NCBI GenBank assembly: GCA_037447655.1
Contig: JBBHKE010000210.1
Coordinates: forward strand, 22,960 to 86,959
Direction: 5' to 3'
Source of the DNA: Zygnema cylindricum
Lineage: Eukaryota; Streptophyta; Zygnematophyceae; Zygnematales; Zygnemataceae
DNA: 64,000 nucleotides
Shown: positions 46,045 through 57,015 of the stretch, piece after piece
Layout of the letters: every line of letters starts with the position of its first letter
Numbering within the stretch: the stretch's first letter is position 1
Notes under the pieces: generated by a model
What the model saw: only the letters and a program-made list of their open reading frames with translations
Databases searched by the model: none
What the model was told of the DNA's origin: nothing
Made by a program: the position numbers and the translations under genes

Positions 46045-46189
46045 TATAACATCGCCGCAGAATGTAGATTTTACCGTATAGTTCTTATTGAAAAGTAAGC
46101 TTTAGTAAGTCTTAGAAATTTGAGTCTAGGGATTCAGATCTGATAATGGAGGGGAGTACATTTCTAATGAGTTTGCAGAATTCCTAAAA

Positions 46190-47209
46190 TTGCATGGAAT
46201 CTCACGTCAACTAACCGTTCCTTATTCTCCGGAACAAAACGGTGTTTCAGAAAGGATGAATATGACCATATCAGAGTGTGCTAGGACAATGATGGCTGAT
46301 ATGGACATAGATTACAAATTTTGGGCAGAGGCTATGCATTGTGCAACTTATGTGAGAAATAGGCTAGAAACAAGGGCAATAAAAGATAAAACTCCTTATG
46401 AAATGTGGACAGGACACAAACCAGATGTAAGTCACTTCAAAGTGTTTGGAAGTAAGGTATTTTTGCTAGATAATGATCCACAAAAATGGAAATTAGAGCC
46501 AAAAGGCATACCAGGTATATTTTTAGGGTATGATGATCATGCCAAGGGTTATAAAGTATATGACATTAAGAGAAATAGAGTTGTGGTAGCCAGAAACATC
46601 ATAGTGAAGGATGAGGGAAGAGGAGTAGATGTATTTAGTCAATGTAGCAATGAAAAGAAAGATAAAAGTGTTGATTATATCTTTTTAGAGGAAAATCCTA
46701 TGTTTTTCAAGAAAAATGTAGAAAATGCATCTTGTTTAAGTCAAAATGACTTGGAATCATCTTCTCCACCAGAAACAGGAAGTGTTATGCCCGAAAGAGT
46801 TGTAGAATCTCCTCTACCTCAAGCTGAAACTGAATCACAAGAAGAATCACATGTATCAAGGAGGAGGACCCAACCATCTATACCAGCGACAGAATTTCCA
46901 GGTGGTGTGAGGCGAAGTGCACGACTCAGGGGAGAAAATGCAGCCTTTGCTCATTCTGCACACATAGAAGAGCCTTTAACATTGAAAGAAGCTTTTTCGA
47001 GTAATGAAAGGGAACATTGGGTGGAAGCCGTCAATGAGGAAATGAAGTCCATCATGGAGGCCCAAACTTGGGATCTGGTGGAACTTCCTCCAGGAAGAAA
47101 GGTTATTGGAAGTAAATGGGTGTTTAAGTTAAAATTGAACCCAGATAATACCATAGACAGGTATAAGGCTCGCTTGGTTGCTAAGGGATATAATCAAAAG
47201 AGGGGATAG
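46190..47209 (+). pseudogene. Copia-2 integrase C-terminal half and RT start
   Basis: Begins after the RSDNGGEY motif with PYSPEQNGVSERMNMT (catalytic Glu in the SER segment), YEMWTGHKPDVSHFKVFGSK, LGYDDHAKGYKVYD, a polar linker, and the RT start WDLVELPPGRKVIGSKWVFK. It ends at a TAG in KRG*, where one extra G in a run of four breaks the frame. The N-terminal half of integrase is lost at the deletion junction. Confidence 0.88.
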
Positions 47210-47301
47210 ATTATGAAGAAACATTTTCACCAGTTGTAAGGTTTCCATCTGTCCGCATCTTACTTACATTAGCTGCTATAGAGGATTTTGACATACACCA
47301 A

Positions 47302-48522
47302 ATGGATGTCAAAACTGCCTTTTTGCATGGTGATTTAGATGAGGTCATTTATATGAAGCAGCCTGAGGGTTATGAGGAAGTAGGAAAAGAAAATCTTGTG
47401 TGCAGACTTTTAAAATCATTGTATGGCCTAAAACAGGCCCCTAGGCAGTGGAACCGAAAATTAGATGAGTTCTTGACAGGATTAGGGTTTACTAGAATTA
47501 GCTCAGATCATTCAGTATATGTGATGTGTGGTGATAATCCTGATGAGGTGATATTCATTGCTGTGTATGTTGATGATTTGCTGCTAATTAGTAGGAACAA
47601 AGGAGGAATTGCTAGAGTTAAACACGCTCTTAATTCAAAATTTGAAATGAAGGATTTGGGTGAAGCTAAATACATTCTTGGAATACAAGTTGAAAGAGAT
47701 AGAGAAAAGAAAATCATTAGGCTAACTCAAAAAGAAGCAATAGGAAACATGTTGGAAAAATTTGGCTTGGCTGATGCCAAAGGTTGTGCAACTCCTATGG
47801 AGTATAAGCAAAAACTTGAAGGAATGGAGCATGAGTTTGGAGTCATAATAGATGAGGAACTCAGTGCAGAAGAGCAAAAATTTATGTCCCAAGTACCCTA
47901 CAGGCAAGTAGTAGGAAGTTTGATTTACTTCATGAATTGCACTAGGCCTGATATATCTGCAGCTGTTGGTGTGTTGAGTAGAAGTCTACAAAATCCACGA
48001 AAGAGAGATTGGGAGGCAGCAAAAAGGGTCTTAAGATATCTTGTTGGGACTAGAAATCTTTGGCTTACTTTGGGAGGGGACAAGGTTAGTATTAATACTT
48101 GGAGTGATGCTAGCTATGGTGATGTGCCTAGTAGGAAGTCTACGACTGGGTATGTAATTCAGATTGGAAGTGGAACTTGTAGTTGGAGTAGTAAACTTCA
48201 AAAAGTCACGGCTCAATCTACTATGGAAGCCGAATACATGGCTGCGAGCGCAGCCTTGAAAGAGTTGCTATGGATTAAGGCATTTCTACAAGAATTGGGT
48301 TTTACGCAACACGGGACACAAATAATGTGGTGCGACAATCAAGCAGCCATTTCTGTGGCTACAAACCCAAGTCACCATTTTAAGAGTAAGCATATGGACA
48401 TTCGACTACATTTGGTACGAGAGAAAGTATTTGCAAAAGTTGTCAAACTTTGCTATTTGCCTGATGAGAAAATGGTTGCGGACATGTTGACAAAAGCCCT
48501 TCCCGCTCCTAAATTGGAGTAG
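47302..48522 (+). pseudogene. Copia-2 reverse transcriptase and RNase H
   Basis: 406 open codons starting within DVKTAFLHGDLDEV, with the active site YVDD in IAVYVDDLLLIS, LGEAKYILGIQVERDR, GSLIYFMNCTRPD, RNase H WSDASYGDVPSRKSTTGY, AQSTMEAEYMA and HFKSKHMDIRLHLVREKV. It closes with ADMLTKALPAPKLE and a TAG where relatives have Tyr. This is the best preserved RT in the window and is close to Copia-1 in sequence. Confidence 0.9.
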
Positions 48523-48574
48523 TGCAGAAAAGCATGTGGCCTAAGTGAGTAAGCCTTCTAAAGCTTAAGGGGAG

Positions 48575-49259
48575 TATTGAAAATTAAGCTTTAGTAAGTC
48601 TTAGAAATTTGAGTCTAGGACTTAGAATATTTTTGGAATACCAACTGTTCAATATTGACCAAATTTAGTGTGGATTTTTTTGTACTATCTACACGAATTG
48701 ATATCTTTAAGTTAATTAGTGTGTAGGGCCGCCAATGAATGTAGACGTGATAAGAATCACCCGGATTTTTAGGGTATAGATATTGTTAGTGGACAATTCT
48801 GGTCCAAACACTTAGATTTTTGTTAGTACAGTGTTTGGTGAACCATGTACATACGTTTTAGATGTTTTCTAGATATTTTAGATGTTTTTTAGATCTTTTG
48901 AGTATTTAGTTCAATTAGGATTGATCATTTCAATACAGAATGTACATTCTACACAAGAGTTAAGGAAATGAGAGCACTGAGTGCAGTTTAAGGTGTTTTA
49001 TGCTCTATTGTCTCTAATTTGCTTGTAGTACATGTTTGTTTGGTTGAAAGACCTCTTTCTTTGTGAGTAACATATCTTACAATATAGATCTAGTCTTTTA
49101 GGCATTTCTCTTTGGGTTTGCTTCCGTTAACATGTCTGATAATGGGTCAGCTCCTGTTGCAAGTGCTCCTATTAGCCCTAGTGCTCCACCTGCTGGTGCA
49201 AGTGTGAATCCTAGTGGGAGTGGATCGCAGCCAAGTCTTAATGCCCATGACCTTCAACA
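48575..49259 (+). repeat. 3' LTR of Copia-2
   Basis: Starts TATTGAAAATTAAGC (TG mutated to TA) after the polypurine tract and ends CCTTCAACA. It contains ATG 49132 with an open frame (MSDNGSAPVASAPISPSAPP) that reaches the LTR end after 42 codons and two bases, the phase that would continue Q-V-M in an intact element. Confidence 0.85.
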
Positions 49260-49560
49260 GTTCTGGAAGGATACCTTGGATAGATCTCGGTTGACCGCGA
49301 AGGTCCACGTGTACATTTGTACAGTATTGGATTGACTAGCAGTTAGTTAATTTAAATAGTGAGACAGGCGTGGTACGAGACGGACTCTTTGAGTAGACCT
49401 TCGCAACGAGCGCTGAATATTGTAATCCTCTCCGGAGTAATAAAGCGCAACCTTGTCTGTTACTGCTGTGTACGCCTGCTGTTGCTACGGGAAGATCCTT
49501 GGAGCTTTTCGCTGTGCATCGTGGTGGATTGTGGTGCTTGCAATTATTGTCCCTTTTACA

Positions 49561-50241
49561 GTATACCTTCTATGTATAGTAGAGTCAAAGTTGTATCATT
49601 CAGCCACGATATATTTTCGTCGGTGAATGGTAGAAGTTAGTTTACCATCAAAATTACCATTCAGCGACGAGACTTTGTCGTCGCTGAATTTTCGTGTCGA
49701 ATTTCTGCACTTGAGCGATGAAAATATGTTGTGGCTAAAACTGTTTGAAGCCGGGATTGACCTAGTAATTGACTTTATTTGTTGGCTTCCGTGGAATTAA
49801 ACAACTAACCCACAAAGTCCTAAATGCATTATAAACATCAGTGCCGAATTTGTGCACTTGAACGATGAGAATGTGTCGTCGCTAAAACTGTCTAAAGCCG
49901 GGATTGACCTAGTAATGGGTTGTATTTGTCGGCTTCCGTGGAATTTAACAACAAACCGACAAAGTCCTAAACGCATTATAAACACCCGTGCCGAATTTGT
50001 GCACTTGAGCGATGAGACTGTCTCGTCGCTAGAACTGTACGAATGCCAAAAATGACCTAGCAATGGACTGTATTTGTCGCCATGTGTGGAATATGACGTG
50101 TAAACGACGAAGTCTTAAACACATTGAAAACATGCGTAATATCCAATGTCAAAAAAGTATTTTCCAATACATCATATTCAGTAACAATCTTGAAAGCGAA
50201 AAACAAACAAGGAAACGATCATATTCAATGCATCAAGGATA
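49561..50241 (-). other. Probable 3' end of the DDE transposon
   Basis: No gene. The stretch is rich in TCGTCGCTGAAT/ATTCAGCGACGA motifs (49600-49690) and has two to three imperfect 130 bp repeats with GTGCACTTGA-CGATGA (49700-50060). The same motif occurs at 53745-53940 and 56390-56460, so these regions probably belong to one transposon family. The exact end is not fixed. Confidence 0.5.
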
Positions 50242-50246
50242 CAATT

Positions 50247-51600
50247 TGTTGTTCTTTGGTCTAAAATAGACCACAGAAGCGACCCAAACTATCATGCAAA
50301 AAGCTAAGCAAAAATAGGTCGACGAACAATCATTTGAAATGCATCCTCCATATGCGTACACAGACGCAACAAACAACATTTAGGGTTTCATGGAATAATA
50401 AACATAAATAAACCCTATGACAACATCTAAGGTTTGATGGAATAATCAACATAAGCAAACCCTAGGACAAATGCATAAATAATGCATATCAAACAAACAT
50501 AAAATAACATAAATAAATAATAACAAAAAGAGTGCAATCTCACATAAACATTAGATAAACAAAAGTATATCAATAAACATATTACTCAAATGCATGACCT
50601 AATCGGCAACCCTAAAAGTTTACATCTTCGGTCCCCACTTTACTAACCAGCATTGATGATTAATTCCTAACAAAGCTCATTCCTATATATACACTTGTGA
50701 GCTGTCAATGAATTGCTACATGTCAAAATAGCCAACGTACCTTCCACTAAGTAGTATTACATCATGAGAACCTATTACGACAAATAATCATAACTGTAAG
50801 TGTACACCTGAAAGTCAACCAATCATAAGCGTACGCTTGTCGGCAAGTACGACAACACACAAATTAAACTGCCGAAACCCTAAATGATCATCTAAATAAA
50901 AACTGTCATAATCAATACTAAATTATTATTACACATACGACAAAACAATGTTATTTCAAATATTTTCACCGACGCGTCCGCAAAATACGCGTCATAAGCG
51001 ACAACTCGCTTAGTCACTTGTAGATAGATCCACGTAGTGAACCGACATCGCATATGTACGGTCCACTAGATAATGTGTCATAAAAACAATGTGGTCCCTT
51101 AAAAATATCGGCGGACGTCGTCCGCCCTCCACGTGTACCTCGAACAACTTGCCGAAATCAATTCGTACGATCCAAATCCTGTCCGTACCGAAATCACGTA
51201 CTTCGTCATAAATGCGCCTTGTCGCATTTAAGGTACACGTCATTTTCGATAAATGCATGTCGCAATAAGCGACAACTTAAAGTACACCTGTCAAATACGA
51301 CGCTCCGTACCGGCGGCGTCCCATGTAATAAATTTCATCTGTCGCATTATGTTTCGTACGTGCGACGTACCATTTTATCTTCGTCGATTATCTCACGTCG
51401 GATTGCTTCGCGATCCGCCGTCCATTTCCTCTCACATTTCGCGCCACTCAAATACTCCATTAATTTTATGTGTACATTTAATTCCCCAATCCATAAATCC
51501 TTTCGAACTTCCACAATATATCGCGTAAATGCGTACGCACGAAACATCGCGTACGCACGAAACGATGTGTTCGCACGAAACTAACTTTTCAAAAACAACA
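50247..51600. mobile_element. 1.35 kb solo LTR, second copy
   Basis: TGTTGTTCTTTGG to AAAAACAACA, flanked by perfect CAATT duplications (50242-50246 and 51601-51605). It aligns with 44754-46044 over its length (ATTTAGGGTTTCATGGAATAAT block, GCTTCGCGATCCGCCGTCCA block). GCGTACGCACGAAAC repeats lie near the right end (51530-51585). It carries no retroelement coding sequence. Confidence 0.85.
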
Positions 51601-53780
51601 CAATTTCCCCGACATACTTTGACAAACGTTAAGTCATCGAAGTATTTTTCCATACATCATTTTCAATAACAAACTTCAAAATGAAACACCAAGAAGGATA
51701 CGATTATATTGATATCATGAAGGATACAATTTCTCCAACATTTTTTGACAAACGATAAGTACAATTACCACAATAACCAACCAAAACTACTAATAAAGAA
51801 GTATAAGAAACCAACACTAGTACTAAAATTTTATGCTAAAACTTGTCCTCCTATTCACACACTACACCACTTCTCTATGAAAAGACTCAAAATCTTCAGT
51901 CTCCCATTCTGCGTCCGTGTCATTGGGGACTTCATCTTCACGAGTGTCAGCATCTTGAATGTCTTGGACAAAATCTCGTGCCACTATAGAGGGAATTGGC
52001 ACCTCATCGCCTTCGAAATAGCACCGCCATTTCATGACGATGATTTGTAAATCCGGGGTGAGCATGCTCACCTCCCATTTCCCGTCCTTCAACGACAATC
52101 CGCACTAAATCATAGCTTTTCGTGCGTAGCCTATCCAATTCTTATCCTTCATTGCGTTCACTTCGCGAATTGAATCGCGAGCCAACTTTAGGAAGAAAGC
52201 CTTCCCGGGCCCGAGTAGCTTCTCGGATTAACCCTTGCCACTCGGATGGGACCACGCATGCTTCTCGATCACGTTCATTTTCCAATCCTCCCATTTCCGC
52301 GACCATACCTCTTTAATTTTGAAAATGACGAAGGAGTCGGCGGGTTGCACGAGGTGAGTTGCGCAAGGAGGGAAGAAGTGGAGTATAGTCCTCTTCGCGA
52401 GTAATACTCGACTCAACTCCTCGTAGTTGTTATGACCACCACAATTGTCGAGGAATATTATTTTTTCACGTCCCCCGCGGTCTCCTTGGTAAGACCGTGG
52501 CTCTTCTATCCATTGCGGGAATACGGTTTTATCATTCCATCCTTTGGGGCCGGTTCAGTAGCAAAATCCTATAATAAAAAAAAATTGAGTATAACGGGAA
52601 GGGGTGAGTTACATGAGAGGGAGAGAATGAGGAAGGGAGAGGGGGGGGAAGAGGGAGAAATAGTGAGTGAGGGGGAAAGGGACAAGGAGGAAGCATTAAA
52701 AACCAATAGGAAACGGTAGAAAATGTATTCATGGAGAGGATTACGTAAAGATTAAAGGGAAATAATGGAGATGAAAAAAATGTCAAGGCTTGAAAGAAAC
52801 TTACCCGGTACATCGTCGGGAAGGCCCTTTATTGGGTAATTTCGAGCGCGGTTCGTTAATATTAACATTGGAGCCTCTATTCGGGCGTTCACTCCCCCCG
52901 TGAGTCGTACCATCAATGTCATGGATTCTCCGCCGCCCGCAACGTCCGCGTATCTAACAACCTCGTCGCCGCGAAAGCCTAAAGTTTTTTTGTTGTCCAT
53001 ATTTACAATCAAATGCGTCTCGTCCATGTTCTCCACCAAAATCCTCGTTAAAAAGACATATTATCCGCCAAAAAATTGAGAAATGTAAAAGAAAACAAAA
53101 CACAAGTAAGTACAATAAAAGGGGAAAAAAATATAAAATTTTATATGACAAGAAGCAATAAATGGAAGGGAAATATGAAGCTTACCCGATTGGAATCCCC
53201 TTTTTAGTACGCCCATGTGATATGCCACGGATTTTTCAATGTATTCCTCCTTCTCCGGACTTAGTTGTAGTTTGCCCTTTTGAGCTCGAGCGACGATGCT
53301 ATGTTTTTCAAAAAATCGTTGAATCCAACGCCGTGTGATTTTTGGCTTTATCTTTTCGCCATCCTCGTCGATAAATTCCGGCAAAACCTCCTTCTTCATT
53401 TCGGCGATGATGTGATTTGCCATTTTTCCCACAATGACAGTCGACATTTTCAATCCCGCCTTTTGGAAACGAAGGAATTCGTCCACTAGATCCTCGTGAA
53501 CCTTGACAACCCATGGTAACTCTTTCCTTCCCCTTCCCGGTAACGCCTTCGTTACCGCCACACTTCTCTTTCCAAATCCCGCGGAAGATAATGTGAGGGT
53601 TGTCTCCCTTATCCCTTTGAGTAGCGCCACCCTTTCTACCCACCACCGCCTCGCCTTCTGGTACTCTGCGATTGGAGTAAGGAAAGAAAAAAATAAATTA
53701 GTGATTGAAATATTATGAAGACGAATAAGTGAATACAGCTGGTCGTCGCTGAATTAGCGACGACAGGTAGTCGTCGCCTA

Positions 53781-53867
53781 ATTCAGCGACGACAGCTGGT
53801 CGTCGCTGAATTAGCGACGACAAATTGTCGTCGCTAATTCAGCGACGACCAGCTGTCGTTGCTGAAT
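53781..53867. repeat. 87 bp near-perfect palindrome
   Basis: Two 43 bp arms around a single A at 53824. The inner 35 bp of each arm (53789-53823 and 53825-53859) match perfectly and one mismatch lies further out. It is built from TCGTCGCTGAAT units and lies in intron 1 of the transposase pseudogene. Confidence 0.9.
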
Positions 53868-53993
53868 GGCCTAAGAATCATGGCGACAGGTGAAATTTGT
53901 CGTTGCTTTATGGATGAGCCTCTTTCGTCGCTATATTGAACAGGCCCGACATATCATAAAAAATAAACTTTGTGAGTGTGTGGGTTAGCGACT

Positions 53994-55712
53994 TCAAGAG
54001 AAGAATAGAAAGAAATAATATTTAATTTGCAAATAACATACATACCGATTACTGCAATTTTTTTGAGACAACTCCCGAGTGAGCATCGCCACTTGTTCTT
54101 GATGGGCGGCCAATTGCTCAGTGAGTGCCTCGATTGTTCGTCGCCATTCCTCTTCTGTCGGTGGTGGAGGTGGGGTCATCGGACGCTGAACCCGTGGGAT
54201 TTCGCATAAACTGGGTCGCCTCACACGAACATTTCGGAACTTATGTAGAATCGAGGTACGAGCCGCACGCAAAGCTAATACCTTGGGAGTTCTTCGACAA
54301 TACTTTAGGACGGCGTATAGACGAGGGTCCCACGGATGGTAAAGCCGCAATAGGTGGGAAACATTTACGCGATAACCGCGGTTATCGTGAACAATCCATG
54401 AATGACGTAGATCCGCCGAATCGAATTGCCGTATGTGGGCAAACGTCGAGCCCCGATCGTCACCGTCGATGAAGAGCCACGTTGGGTGAGTAGGATTATC
54501 CGAGGGGATGTCTAGAATTTCCGGACGGGGATTTTCCCTCGGGTTTAGGGAGCGAGGTTCACCGTACCTCCAGTGTTCAAGCCATTCGGCCACCGAAATG
54601 TAGTGTTCGGCCTGAGGCACAAAACTGTCCATGTCCTCCTCTCCCGTGGGAGGAGGAAAAAACCAATCAAGATCCTAAACTCAGTAGGGAGCTTGAAGAC
54701 CCGGATTTCCGAATACAACACCTCTCTCCCTATTCGGTGATGGAGGCGCCTCGAATATGTCGTCATCATCCGAGTATTTATCCTCTTGTTATCGTCCCTC
54801 GCTATTCGGACTTTGCTCGTCCTCGGTGGCGGGCTCATCCACATCCTTCTATACCCGAATATCCGTGGGATGTTCTACCTCGGGGGCTTGATTCTCAACC
54901 GGCGGTTCCTCCCCATCCAGAATGCTCTCATCGCTACAAGAAGTCGAGGGGACGTAATCTTCGTCACTCCAATGACTAACTTTCCGTTTTCCAAGCTTTA
55001 ATTCCCTCCTCCTCTCTAACTTTTTCTGTGCCTCACTCCCTCCCCCCTCCTCCCTCTCATGAAAAACCCTCTTTTTCCCTTCTATTATTTTCCTCCTTTC
55101 AACTCCTCCCCCCGCCTCAATTCCTTACCCTTCCTCAACTATCGCCCCTTTTCCCCTTCCTTCCACACTTATTGCCGCCTCCCCTCCCGCCTCACCTTCT
55201 TCCTCCTTCCCCCTATCATCAGAAACCCTAATTTTCTTTTTTATCCTCGTACTCCTCCTCTCTACTCCACCCCCCACCTCACTTTCCTCCCCTCCCCCAA
55301 CCATCTCCCCTTTTCCCCTTTTTTCCACACCCATAGCCGCGTCCCCTCTCGCCTCACCTTCTTCCCCCTCCCCCCTCGCATCAAAAACCCTAATTTTTTT
55401 TTTTAGCCTCGGACTCCTCCTCTTTACTCCTCCCCCCGCTTTACTACCCCCCCCCCTCCTCAACCGTCGCCGCCTTTTCCTTTCCTTCCTCTGAGTATAC
55501 CGCCTCCCCTACCTCTTCGCACTTAATGTGTTTTCTCCCCCCCCTTCTTCGCCTTTTTCCTCCTCCTCCCTCTCATCAACAACCCTAAATTTTCTTTTTA
55601 CCCTTCTTCTCCTTTTCTCTCCTGCTTCCCCCCTCTCTCTTTCCTCCCCCTCCTTACCCGTCGCCATTTTTCCACTTCCCCCCCTATCATTCACCTCCTC
55701 CACCCTACTCAC
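53994..55712 (-). CDS. Unrecognised transposon-carried protein: basic repeats, acidic linker, YHPWD domain, coiled coil
   Basis: The core is a 212-codon frame (54632-53994). It has VAEWLEHWRYGEP, TWLFIDGDD, YRVNVSHLLRLYHPWDPRLY and TPKVLALRAARTS, a PPPPPTEEEW hinge and a coiled coil (EALTEQLAAHQEQVAMLTRE). A possible donor CG/GTATGT follows at about 54045. Upstream on the same strand are an acidic stretch (54980-54720, with stops) and three repeats of a basic motif such as RRSTRIKKKIRVSD (55140-55690). The YHPWD part matches the Gypsy tail region at 43948-44214. It lies inside intron 1 of the DDE transposase, same strand. It could be an accessory gene of that transposon or of a nested element. 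Function is unknown. Confidence 0.55.
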
Positions 55713-55760
55713 CTCAACAGATGCCTCCCTTCTGTTCCCTTCCCTTTCGCCTCTCTCCCA
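55020..55760. repeat. CT-rich low-complexity region
   Basis: Pyrimidine-rich on the plus strand (CCTCCCC, TCCTCCTC words). On the minus strand it encodes the basic/acidic repeats of the accessory protein, so here the low complexity may be coding. Confidence 0.7.
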
Positions 55761-55790
55761 TCCAATGGCTAACGGGGTTGCTGCCTCCCG

Positions 55791-55889
55791 TTGCCGGCTA
55801 ACTCTTCCGCGGTTTCCGTAACAAGGGGAGGATAACGACGTTGCCGGCTAACTCTTCCGCGGTTCCGTAACAAGGGGAGGATAACGACG
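55791..55889. repeat. 50 bp tandem duplication
   Basis: TTGCCGGCTAACTCTTCCGC to GATAACGACG occurs twice (55791-55840, 55841-55889); the second copy is one T shorter. Confidence 0.95.
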
Positions 55890-56569
55890 GCGATGAGCCA
55901 TCAGTGTACGTGGTCGCCTAATTTGCTTGCTGCCGTCCTTCATAGCGTAGCTTGAAATTCGCGTGTAAAAATAAGCTGTAGAATACGCGGCTATGAAAAG
56001 TGGAGGGGGCAATAAACAACACAAACATAAAACCCTACTTTAATTACGTAAATATATACGATTTAGTGCGCGGGGTACTTACATTACGAGTGGCCATGCA
56101 AGAAATTACTTCGTCACCTCCCCGATGCGTTTGAAAATTCCAACGGTGGGGCGGCGATAAAACAAAATGAATCCCACGTTTCACTTACCACGTGGGTTCA
56201 GTATTGGTTGTCATCGCTTATTGAACATTTCTTTAGACGTCAAGTTTTACTGTCGCCTACACGACAAACCGGCACGAAGTTTTCGTTGGAAATTTCCAAC
56301 GTTAAGGCGACGACGCATTGTTATAGCTTTTTGATTTATCGAACATTTGGAGAAACTCGCATGTAGTACTTTTAAATTCACACATTCAGGCGACGACACT
56401 ATGTCGTCGCTGGTATATACGTTTCAACACATAGTAAAGATGTATTTGACGACGATGTAAAACAAGCCATCGTAACGACACGAGATGGTTAGGGGGAACA
56501 ATATGCCATGCACAAACATGCAATATGAAACGGATGTAATCAATTTATAAAGTATTCAATATGTCAAAC
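55890..56569. other. Intron-1 region of the transposase pseudogene
   Basis: No gene. CGACGAC/GTCGTCGC motifs recur (56300-56460), as at 49600-49690 and 53745-53940. These may be subterminal repeats of an element nested in the intron. Confidence 0.45.
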
Positions 56570-57015
56570 TCAATTACAAACAGTGGGAAACAGCGAGACA
56601 CAAATTAAACAACCAAGGGTTGCTACAAAAAGGTAAAGACACTGTGTAAAACTCTTACTTGTACGATACACCCCCGAAAAATGTTGCGGAAACTTCTTGA
56701 TAGTCCTTGGGATGAGTCGTTCCTTTCCATTCGCGTGACAATCGACGATCATCCAATTGATTACCAAAAGTCGAGTAATCTTCGTTGAAACTTGCTGAAC
56801 TTTTCGGATCGACACCTAGACGTTCCCGTATTTTTCACACGGTGGGTCCAAATTTCCGGTAACATCGCCATCCACGAGGGGGTCCACCTCAGGTGATCCC
56901 ATTTCGTGTGTCAAAGGGTCAGGTCCTTGGGTTTCAGTACAATCAACGTCCTTTTTAGCTAAAGGTGGTAATAAACCCGCCGTAGCTGTGTTTTTTCGCC
57001 GCAAAAAATGTGGTA

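Larger units (their letters stand above)
46086..49259 (+). mobile_element. Copia-2, 5'-deleted Copia element inside the Gypsy 3' LTR
   Basis: Flanked by GTTCT (46081-46085 and 49260-49264). Only the first 45 bp of the 5' LTR remain (46086-46130); they join directly to integrase coding sequence (GATAATGGAGGGGAGTAC). RT and RNase H follow, then the polypurine tract AAGGGGAG and a complete 3' LTR (48575-49259). The 5' LTR remainder, primer site, gag, protease and first half of integrase are missing. The coding part left is nearly open, so the insertion is fairly young. Confidence 0.88.
37782..49560 (+). mobile_element. Ty3/Gypsy chromodomain retrotransposon with nested insertions in its 3' LTR
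   Basis: 5' LTR 37782-38276, tRNA-Met-type primer site 38278-38289, gag-protease, RT, RNase H, integrase with chromodomain (the chromovirus order), an extra C-terminal coding region, and a 3' LTR in three pieces (44591-44753, 46045-46085, 49260-49560). The flanks are GTAAA (37777-37781) and GTATA (49561-49565), 4 of 5 matching. Without the nested solo LTR and Copia-2 the element would be about 7.3 kb. Several stops and frameshifts make it inactive. Confidence 0.92.
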
